This document shows, piece after piece, positions 58,366 through 64,000 of a DNA stretch of 64,000 bases. The position numbers and the translations under genes are program-made. How positions within the stretch are numbered: the first letter of the stretch is position 1; every line of letters starts with the position of its first letter. The notes beneath the pieces were generated by a model. It was not told where the DNA came from, did not search any database, and saw only the letters and a program-made list of their open reading frames with translations. The DNA comes from JABDIY01 sp963803845 (GTDB taxonomy: Bacteria > Actinomycetota > Acidimicrobiia > Acidimicrobiales > SZUA-35), in contig CAWDNZ010000004.1 of assembly GCA_963803845.1 (NCBI GenBank), positions 1,798,001 through 1,862,000 on the forward strand. The letters are read 5' to 3'.

Positions 58366-59799
58366 TCACGACGTGAGGGAGTCGTGGCCGGGTTTGGGGG
58401 CAGGAGGCAGGTCGGCGGGGACCAGCAGCATGAGTTGGTCGTCGGTTGGGTCGTCGATTTCGATGAGGCGGGTGGCGTGGCGGGCCACCATTGCCTCGAA
58501 GAGATTGCGGGCCAGACGGCCATTGCCGAAGCCCTGGCCGCGCTGATGTTTGCCGAACCACACGGTGCAGGCTTCCTTCATTTCCTCCGACAGTGTGTAT
58601 TTGCCTTTGTTGCAGATGAGACCCAGGATCGCCACCAACTCGTCGTTGGTGTAGTCCGGGAACAAGATGGTCTTGGGGAAGCGACTGGAGAATCCGGGGT
58701 TGGTGGAGACGAGCTGCGCCATTTCCTTGGGATACCCCGCGAGAATCACCACCATGGTGTCGCGCCGATCCTCCACGTTTTTCACGATGGCGTCGATGGC
58801 TTCGCGACCGAAGTCCTTTTCGCCGCCCCGGATCAGGCTGTACGCCTCGTCGATCAGGAGGACCCCACCGTCGGCTTTCTCGAAGACCTCGGTCACCTTG
58901 GTAGCGGTCTGTCCCACGAAACCGGCAACGAGTCCGCTTCGGTCAACCTCGGTGAGGTGACCTCGTTCCACCACGTCGAGGCTCCGATAGATCCGGCTCA
59001 GTAACCGGGCGACAGTGGTCTTACCGGTACCGGGGTTGCCGCTGAAGACCAGGTGTTTGGTGCTGTCGATGACCGGAAGCTTCCGGTCGGCCCGCATCTT
59101 CTGCACCCGAAGGAGGGCCGAGAGGAGTCGAACTTCTTCCTTTACAGCCTCCAGACCGATCAACTGGTCGAGTTCGGCCAGCACGGCTTCGAGGGGTTCC
59201 TTGGGTTCCGGGGCTGGTGCATCTTGCCCCGCCTCCACCGCTTCTGCCGACGGTGCCGGGCCGCCGGTTGCTGCCGCGGTGGCACCAGCGGACGGCATGT
59301 TGTCACGGAGGAGCTTTTGGAAGGCCACGATGGCCTTGAGCTCGCTGTCGGAGGGGAACCGATCGAGGGAGCCGACCATGTGGGCCAGCTTCATGGCTTC
59401 GTCGTAGTAGGTCTGGGCCAGTTGTGTGCCCCGCATGCGGTCAACCTGAGCGAGGACCGTGAAGACCTCCGATGGTTGCTTCAGCCAGGATCGACGATCC
59501 GCCAGCGCCCGTTCGGCCCTCATCTCCGCTGGTGTGGTGGTGGGCGGGAGCATGTCGAGCTTGCTGAAGGTAGCGATGAGCGGCCAAAGCTCGTCGTCGC
59601 TGAGGCGGCTGTCGGAATCCATGATGGCCGTAGCAAGGTTGTAGGCCTCGATCGGCACGTTTCGTTTGAGGACGTCGATGTTGGTGGTCGTCCCAGCCGC
59701 CGCCATCCGCATCGCCCCACCAACACGCTCAACGAATTGATCCACCGCGCGCGTTAGCCCTTTGTCCACCTTCCAAGCGTAGTTGCCCTTACACACCAC
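58366..59799 (-). CDS. CbbX/SpoVK-type AAA+ ATPase
   Basis: A 477-residue protein. Residues 1-200 are helical with segments resembling a TerB-like or tetratricopeptide-type domain (SRLSDDELWPLIATFSKLD). An Ala/Pro linker (APSAEAVEAGQDAPAPEPKE) follows, then a CbbX/SpoVK AAA module: LDQLIGLEAVKEEVRLL, Walker A FSGNPGTGKTTVARLL, GFVGQTATKV, Walker B GGVLLIDEAYSLIRG, and NPGFSSRFPKTILFPDYT with the Arg finger. These ATPases remodel protein complexes (rubisco activation, type VII secretion EccA and others). Here no such partner is visible. It diverges from the moxR-like gene with 43 bp between starts. Confidence 0.88.
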   Translation of the reverse strand: MVCKGNYAWKVDKGLTRAVDQFVERVGGAMRMAAAGTTTNIDVLKRNVPIEAYNLATAIMDSDSRLSDDELWPLIATFSKLDMLPPTTTPAEMRAERALADRRSWLKQPSEVFTVLAQVDRMRGTQLAQTYYDEAMKLAHMVGSLDRFPSDSELKAIVAFQKLLRDNMPSAGATAAATGGPAPSAEAVEAGQDAPAPEPKEPLEAVLAELDQLIGLEAVKEEVRLLSALLRVQKMRADRKLPVIDSTKHLVFSGNPGTGKTTVARLLSRIYRSLDVVERGHLTEVDRSGLVAGFVGQTATKVTEVFEKADGGVLLIDEAYSLIRGGEKDFGREAIDAIVKNVEDRRDTMVVILAGYPKEMAQLVSTNPGFSSRFPKTILFPDYTNDELVAILGLICNKGKYTLSEEMKEACTVWFGKHQRGQGFGNGRLARNLFEAMVARHATRLIEIDDPTDDQLMLLVPADLPPAPKPGHDSLTS

Positions 59800-59827
59800 T
59801 CGTTGACTAGGCAGTCAAGTCAGGCGG

Positions 59828-59833
59828 TATCGT
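59828..59833 (+). promoter_or_regulatory. -10-like box (TATCGT) upstream of the moxR-like gene
   Basis: TATCGT ends 9 nt before ATG 59843. The hexamer equals that of the enoyl-CoA hydratase gene, with 2 nt more spacing. Confidence 0.4.
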
Positions 59834-59842
59834 CGACGAGAT

Positions 59843-60727
59843 ATGAGCGAGCGTTTTGCCTCCGTTGATGCTGTCAGAGAAGGACTTCGGTCCGTCGACT
59901 ACCTTGCCGATGACTCAATCGCCGGGGTCACGTTCCTAGCCGATCGTTTAGAGAAGCCAGTCATGATCGAAGGCCCCGCCGGAACCGGCAAAACTCAGCT
60001 GGCGAAATCGGTAGCGGAGATGCTCGGGGCCAGACTCATCCGCCTCCAGTGTTATGAGGGGCTCGACGAGGCCAAGGCGCTCTATGAGTGGAACTACAAG
60101 AAGCAGCTGCTGCGGATTCAGGCCGAAGACGAGGGGGCCAGCTGGGATGACGTACAAAACGACATCTTCTCCGATGAATTTCTTCTCGAACGACCGCTGC
60201 TCGAGGCGATCCGAGCCGAGGATCCGGTGGTGCTGCTGATCGATGAGGTCGATCGAGTGGAGATGGAGACCGAAGCGCTTCTGCTGGAAATCCTCAGCGA
60301 CTACCAGGTCTCCATTCCCGAGCTGGGAACACTCACGGCCAACCAGATCCCGCTGGTCTTCCTCACCTCAAACAACACCCGCGAACTCTCCGAGGCGTTG
60401 AAGCGGCGTTGTTTGTTCTTGCACCTCGACTACCCCACCATGGAGCGGGAGAAAGAAATCGTCCTTACCAAGGTGCCAGACATCAACGAACACCTTGCTG
60501 ATCAGGTTGCCCGCATCGTTCGAAGCATTCGGAACATGGAGCTGAAGAAACACCCCAGCGTTTCCGAGACTCTCGACTGGGCCAGAACCCTGCTTATTCT
60601 CGGCAAGAACTCGATTTCCGAAGAGGACGCAAAGCAGACTCTCAACATCCTGCTGAAGTACCAGAGCGACATCGAAAAGGTCGGCAAGGATTTCAGTACC
60701 AATTCGGCCGCTCATTTCGCCACCTGA
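59843..60727 (+). CDS. MoxR-family AAA+ ATPase
   Basis: A 294-residue ATPase. Walker A is EGPAGTGKTQLAKS near residues 43-56, Walker B VVLLIDEVDRVE, sensor 1 PLVFLTSNNTRELSEALKRRC and a C-terminal lid. The segment CYEGLDEAKALYEWNYKKQLL matches the CoxD branch. MoxR/CoxD ATPases act as chaperones for metalloenzyme assembly and pair with a von Willebrand A protein, as here: the CoxE-type gene begins 15 nt after its stop. The orphan CoxL-like gene is 43 kb away, so a link is only a guess. Confidence 0.92.
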   Translation: MSERFASVDAVREGLRSVDYLADDSIAGVTFLADRLEKPVMIEGPAGTGKTQLAKSVAEMLGARLIRLQCYEGLDEAKALYEWNYKKQLLRIQAEDEGASWDDVQNDIFSDEFLLERPLLEAIRAEDPVVLLIDEVDRVEMETEALLLEILSDYQVSIPELGTLTANQIPLVFLTSNNTRELSEALKRRCLFLHLDYPTMEREKEIVLTKVPDINEHLADQVARIVRSIRNMELKKHPSVSETLDWARTLLILGKNSISEEDAKQTLNILLKYQSDIEKVGKDFSTNSAAHFAT

Positions 60728-60742
60728 GCTGGGCTTCACGCC

Positions 60743-62215
60743 ATGACCCCTACCGACCAAAACCTGCAGCTCTTCGAACTGATCGAGGGTTTCGTAGTGG
60801 AACTGCGATCGGCAGGGCTGCCGGTGTCGCTTGTAGAGAACATCGACGCCATCGAGGCAGCCAAAGAGATCCCGCTCGATGACCGAGACGCATTCAAGTA
60901 TGCGCTCGCCGCAACACTGGTGAAGAACCAGTCTCACTGGAAGACATTTGAAACCCTCTTCGAGGTGTACTTCTCGATCCGAGGCGCCGAGTATCTCCTC
61001 GATCCAGATGCCGACAACCCCTTCGGTGAACTCGATCTCGACATGGACGACATGGACGGGCAAGGTGAACAACCTCCCGGGCAGGGCGGTCAGGGGGGCA
61101 GCGCCATGACCCCGGAGGAAATGGCCGAGATGCTCTTCCAGGCCATGCTCAATTCAGACCAGACGCTCATGCGGGCCATCGCCAAGCAAGCGGTGAAACG
61201 GTTCGCCGGCATGGAACCCGGACGGCCCGTGGGTGGCACCTACTACCTTTATCGCACGCTGCGGAATCTCGACCTGGACGGCGTGATCGACCGGCTCATG
61301 GAGCAGGCGGCACAGCAGCTGGGCAAAGAACGCCTGGAGGGGTTGGACGAACGGCTGGCCCGAGATGAGTTCAACGACCGGGTCGAGGCCATGAAGAAGG
61401 AGATCGAGGCGGAGATTCGGCGCCGGTTGGTCGCAGACCGCGGTGCCGAGGCGATGGCCAAGACACTTCGCAAACCGCTTCCGGAGGACGTTGATTTCAT
61501 GCATGCCAGCCGTGAGGAGATGGCCAAAATCAAACAGGCCATTTATCCGCTCACGCGCAAGTTGGCGGTACGGCTGGCAAGAAAGCGGAAGCACAAACGC
61601 AAAGGTGCCCTGGATTTTCGTCGCACCGTTCGGGCGTCACTGAGTTATGGCGGCGTGCCGGCCGAACCGCGCTTCCGCAACCCTCATCCCGCCAAGCCCG
61701 AGATCATGGTCATCGCCGACATTTCCGGCTCGGTGGCGGCGTTCGCCCGCTTCACGTTGCACCTGGTGTATGCCATCTCGGGGCAGTTCTCCAAGGTCCG
61801 GAGCTTTGTCTTCATCGACGGGCTCGATGAGGTCACCCATTTCTTTGACAAGACCGACGACATCAACCAGGCGGTCCACAGGGTGAATACCGAGGCGGAT
61901 GTCGTATGGGTCGATGGCCACTCCGATTACGGCCACGCCTTTGAGGTTTTCTGGGACAAATTCGGAAGCCAGATCACTCCCAAGACCACGGTCCTCATCC
62001 TTGGTGATGCTCGCAACAACTATCACGCTTCACAAAGTTGGATCGTGAAAGAGGTGGAGAAGAAGGCACGGAAAGTCTTCTGGTTGAACCCTGAACCAAA
62101 GGCGTATTGGAACACCGGCGACAGCATCGTGGGGGAGTACGGCCAGTTCACCAACGGCCTGTTCGAGGTGCGCACCCTCCGGCAGCTCGAGAAGTTTGTC
62201 GACAACCTTGCCTGA
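60743..62215 (+). CDS. CoxE-like von Willebrand factor A domain protein
   Basis: A 490-residue soluble protein. The N-terminal half is helical with a glycine/glutamine-rich break (GQGEQPPGQGGQGG) near residue 115. A basic stretch RLARKRKHKRKGALDFRRTVR leads to the VWA domain, with the metal-site motif DISGSVAA (DxSxS) near residue 330, RSFVFIDGLDEVTHFF, and SDYGHAFEVFWDKF. This is the CoxE/YehP type that partners MoxR ATPases. Start ATG 60743 lies 15 nt after the moxR-like stop; both were probably transcribed together with the MFS gene 3 nt downstream. Confidence 0.9.
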   Translation: MTPTDQNLQLFELIEGFVVELRSAGLPVSLVENIDAIEAAKEIPLDDRDAFKYALAATLVKNQSHWKTFETLFEVYFSIRGAEYLLDPDADNPFGELDLDMDDMDGQGEQPPGQGGQGGSAMTPEEMAEMLFQAMLNSDQTLMRAIAKQAVKRFAGMEPGRPVGGTYYLYRTLRNLDLDGVIDRLMEQAAQQLGKERLEGLDERLARDEFNDRVEAMKKEIEAEIRRRLVADRGAEAMAKTLRKPLPEDVDFMHASREEMAKIKQAIYPLTRKLAVRLARKRKHKRKGALDFRRTVRASLSYGGVPAEPRFRNPHPAKPEIMVIADISGSVAAFARFTLHLVYAISGQFSKVRSFVFIDGLDEVTHFFDKTDDINQAVHRVNTEADVVWVDGHSDYGHAFEVFWDKFGSQITPKTTVLILGDARNNYHASQSWIVKEVEKKARKVFWLNPEPKAYWNTGDSIVGEYGQFTNGLFEVRTLRQLEKFVDNLA

Positions 62216-62218
62216 CCG

Positions 62219-63553
62219 ATGAGCGACGAGCACGCTGCGCTCCGCGATATTCCTAAGAAGCTCTGGGCTTACCTACTTTCGCGCCTGCTCGACACTGCCG
62301 CCACGACCGGGCTGGTCTTCATCGTCGGCAAGCAAATTTACGACATGACCGAGGGTCGGCCTGAAGAACAGCGCCTGCTGTACCTCGGCTACTTGGGCCT
62401 CGTGCAGTTCATCCCAACCTTTGTGTTCGCACCATTCGCCGGTTCTCTGGCCGATCGATTCGATCGTCGTCTTGTGAGCGCCGGGGGAGCGGCGATCTAC
62501 GCCCTCCTTGCTATGGCCCTGTATGCGTATGTACGAACCGATCCAACGGCTCTGGCCCCGATCTATGTTCTCATGGCCTTCCAGGGCACCACCGAGGCAT
62601 TCCAGCGGCCAGCGGCCCGGGCACTGCCGATGGACCTTTCTCCGGAAGTCCTCATCACACGGGTCATGGCTCTGAATGCTGCATCGTGGCAAACCGGGGC
62701 CATCGTTGGACCGGTCTTGGCGGGCTTTCTTTTCGCAAGCACCATTTCGCTGCCCTATCTGGTATTCACAGCGATGTTCGCGGTTGCCACGATTTCATTG
62801 CTTCTCATCCCTCCAACCGAGGTGGAGCGTCTGAAAACCGACCGGCGAGGTGGCGGTCAGGCCATCCGTGATGCAATCGAGGGATTTCGATTCATCCGCA
62901 AGACACCAGTTCTCGGCGCCGCGATTTCCTTGGACCTTTTCGCCGTGCTCTTCGGCGGCGCGGTTGCGCTGTTGCCAGCGATCGCCGACGAGCGTCTGGG
63001 GGTCGATGCGGTTGGTCTCGGCTGGCTTCGGGCCGCCATCAGCATCGGGGCAGCGAGCGTCACCCTCACCCTGGCTGCCCGGCCGTTGAGTCGCCGCGTG
63101 GGACCGATCCTGTTGTGGTCGGTGGCCGTTTTCGGTGCAGGGACAATCGTGCTCGGCATCACCCGAAACTTCGTGGTGGCCATGATCGCCTTGCTCGTGC
63201 TGGGCGGCGCCGACTCGGTCAGCGTCTTCATCCGCTCGACGCTTGTCCCATTGGCAACCCCGGAGAACATGCGGGGTCGCGTTCTCGCTCTGGAGAATGT
63301 CTTCATCGGGGCGAGTAACGAGTTGGGCGGATTCGAATCCGGTGCCACCGGGGCACTGTTCGGTCTCGTTGGCGCCGTCATCTTTGGCGGCGCGGCCACC
63401 CTCGGCGTTGTCGCTGTCTTCGCTTTCGTCTTCCCGGCCCTCCGCCACGTCGACAGCTTCAGCGACGTGCGCAAAACGGTAGTTGCTGTAACTCCCTCTG
63501 TGGTTCCCGCTCTCCCTCCCTCTGGGGGCCGTTCAGATGCCACGGAGCTGTGA
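62219..63553 (+). CDS. MFS transporter, C-terminus running into repeat array III
   Basis: A 444-residue major facilitator protein, MFS_3/EntS-like. It has about 12 hydrophobic segments, the N-terminal LLDTAATTGLVFIVG, the loop GSLADRFDRRLVSAGG (motif A type), and FIRSTLVPLATPENMRGRVLA in the second half. The substrate is unknown; this branch includes efflux pumps for siderophores and drugs. ATG 62219 is 3 nt after the CoxE-like stop. The last 12 or so residues (PPSGGRSDATEL) are encoded by the first head of repeat array III, so the natural C-terminus was probably overwritten or extended by the repeat. Confidence 0.88.
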   Translation: MSDEHAALRDIPKKLWAYLLSRLLDTAATTGLVFIVGKQIYDMTEGRPEEQRLLYLGYLGLVQFIPTFVFAPFAGSLADRFDRRLVSAGGAAIYALLAMALYAYVRTDPTALAPIYVLMAFQGTTEAFQRPAARALPMDLSPEVLITRVMALNAASWQTGAIVGPVLAGFLFASTISLPYLVFTAMFAVATISLLLIPPTEVERLKTDRRGGGQAIRDAIEGFRFIRKTPVLGAAISLDLFAVLFGGAVALLPAIADERLGVDAVGLGWLRAAISIGAASVTLTLAARPLSRRVGPILLWSVAVFGAGTIVLGITRNFVVAMIALLVLGGADSVSVFIRSTLVPLATPENMRGRVLALENVFIGASNELGGFESGATGALFGLVGAVIFGGAATLGVVAVFAFVFPALRHVDSFSDVRKTVVAVTPSVVPALPPSGGRSDATEL

Positions 63554-64000
63554 TTCCCTCCGGGGGCCGTTCAGATGCCACGGAGGCTCCGCCTCCGGCG
63601 TGAGTCAAGACGTTTGTGTGTTTCGGTTCGGACTGCAGAGGGCTTCCCTCCGGGGGCGATGTGAGCTGGCTGCATGATTGCTGTCCCTCTGGGGGCCGTT
63701 CAGATGCCACGGAGGCTCCGCCTCCGGCGTGAGTCAAGACGTTTTGTGTGTTTCGGTTCGGACTGCAGAGGGCTTCCCTCCGGGGGCGAGGTGAGCTGGC
63801 TGCATGATTGCTGTCCCTCTGGGGGCCGTTCAGATGCCACGGAGGCTCCGCCTCCGGCGTGAGTCAAGACGTTTTGTGTGTTTCGGTTCGGACTGCAGAG
63901 GGCTTCCCTCCGGGGGCGATGTGAGCTGGCTGCATGATTGCTGTCCCTCTGGGGGCCGTTCAGATGCCACGGAGGCTCGCCTGTTCGGCGCTGCAACAGA
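63517..64000 (+). repeat. tandem repeat array III, 130-bp units, continuing past the window
   Basis: The head TCCCTCYGGGGGCCGTTCAGATGCC recurs at 63517, 63555, 63684, 63814 and 63944, with periods of 129, 130 and 130 bp; the 129 comes from one T missing in TTTTGTGTG. Each full unit contains GGAGGCTCCGCCTCC, a perfect hairpin, then GTGAGTCAAGACG, a second CCCTCCGGGGGCGA box and GTGAGCTGGCTGCATGATTGCTG. The last copy switches to GGAGGCTCGCCTGTTCGGCG, as in array I. The first head lies inside the MFS gene. The array shares its head with array I near 4 kb but has a different tail. Units are identical apart from single bases, which points to recent amplification. Confidence 0.9.

Overview
This is 64 kb of a high-GC actinobacterial chromosome. 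An Acidimicrobiia-type organism is the best guess. The reasons are a form-II CoxL-like hydroxylase, a DUF1800/DUF1501 pair, a sucrase/ferredoxin-like protein, an mreBCD-mrdA-rodA block feeding into RNase E/G, L21-L27-Obg-ProB order, and many genes that start about 7 nt downstream of a TANNNT box with no Shine-Dalgarno (leaderless pattern). No species can be named from sequence alone.

Layout. 1-3.0 kb: a truncated ddl diverges from murF, which overlaps menA (peptidoglycan precursors and menaquinone). 3.0-5.9 kb: a multi-pass membrane protein, a 110-bp tandem repeat array (array I), a membrane-anchored J-domain protein, tRNA-Val and a DUF4332 protein. 6.2-18 kb: metabolic genes (enoyl-CoA hydratase, HIT protein, HisC, sucrase/ferredoxin-like protein, cNMP-binding protein, FAH-family hydrolase, DUF1800+DUF1501 pair, orphan CoxL-like subunit overlapping an FKBP, SDR). 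18.1-21.5 kb: a polysaccharide flippase, a decayed GDP-mannose epimerase-like gene and a HupE/UreJ-like protein.

21.9-35.8 kb is a nonribosomal peptide cluster. A 2712-residue NRPS (C-A-T-C-A-T-E) converges on an operon of acyl-CoA dehydrogenase, a second NRPS (C-A-T-TE) and a methyltransferase. The first adenylation domain is split between its A8 and A9 motifs by a zinc-ribbon plus PP-loop ATP-pyrophosphatase domain of the N-acetyl-sugar-amidotransferase type. Its selectivity residues read as Asn/Asp, and those of the last module resemble the beta-alanine code. The terminal E domain of one enzyme and the D-acceptor style start of the other suggest one three-module line. This is the strongest candidate for something undescribed.

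36.2-36.8 kb: tRNA-Pro and tRNA-Gly flank a second, unrelated repeat array (array II). 36.9-44 kb: trigger factor, ClpP, ClpX, FolC, a Flp-pilin-like fusion protein and Ndk. 43-51 kb: elongasome genes mreB-mreC-mreD-mrdA-rodA, tightly overlapped, then RNase E/G. 51.2-55.7 kb: rplU-rpmA, two TadE-like genes inserted before obg, an obg whose only plausible start is AUC, and a proB whose kinase and PUA parts lie in different frames. 55.7-63.6 kb: PspA, MurJ-like flippase, CbbX/SpoVK-type AAA ATPase, MoxR ATPase plus CoxE-type VWA protein, MFS transporter. The window ends in a 130-bp repeat array (array III) that shares its head sequence with array I almost 60 kb away.

Residue numbers refer to the start coordinate given for each gene unless stated otherwise.
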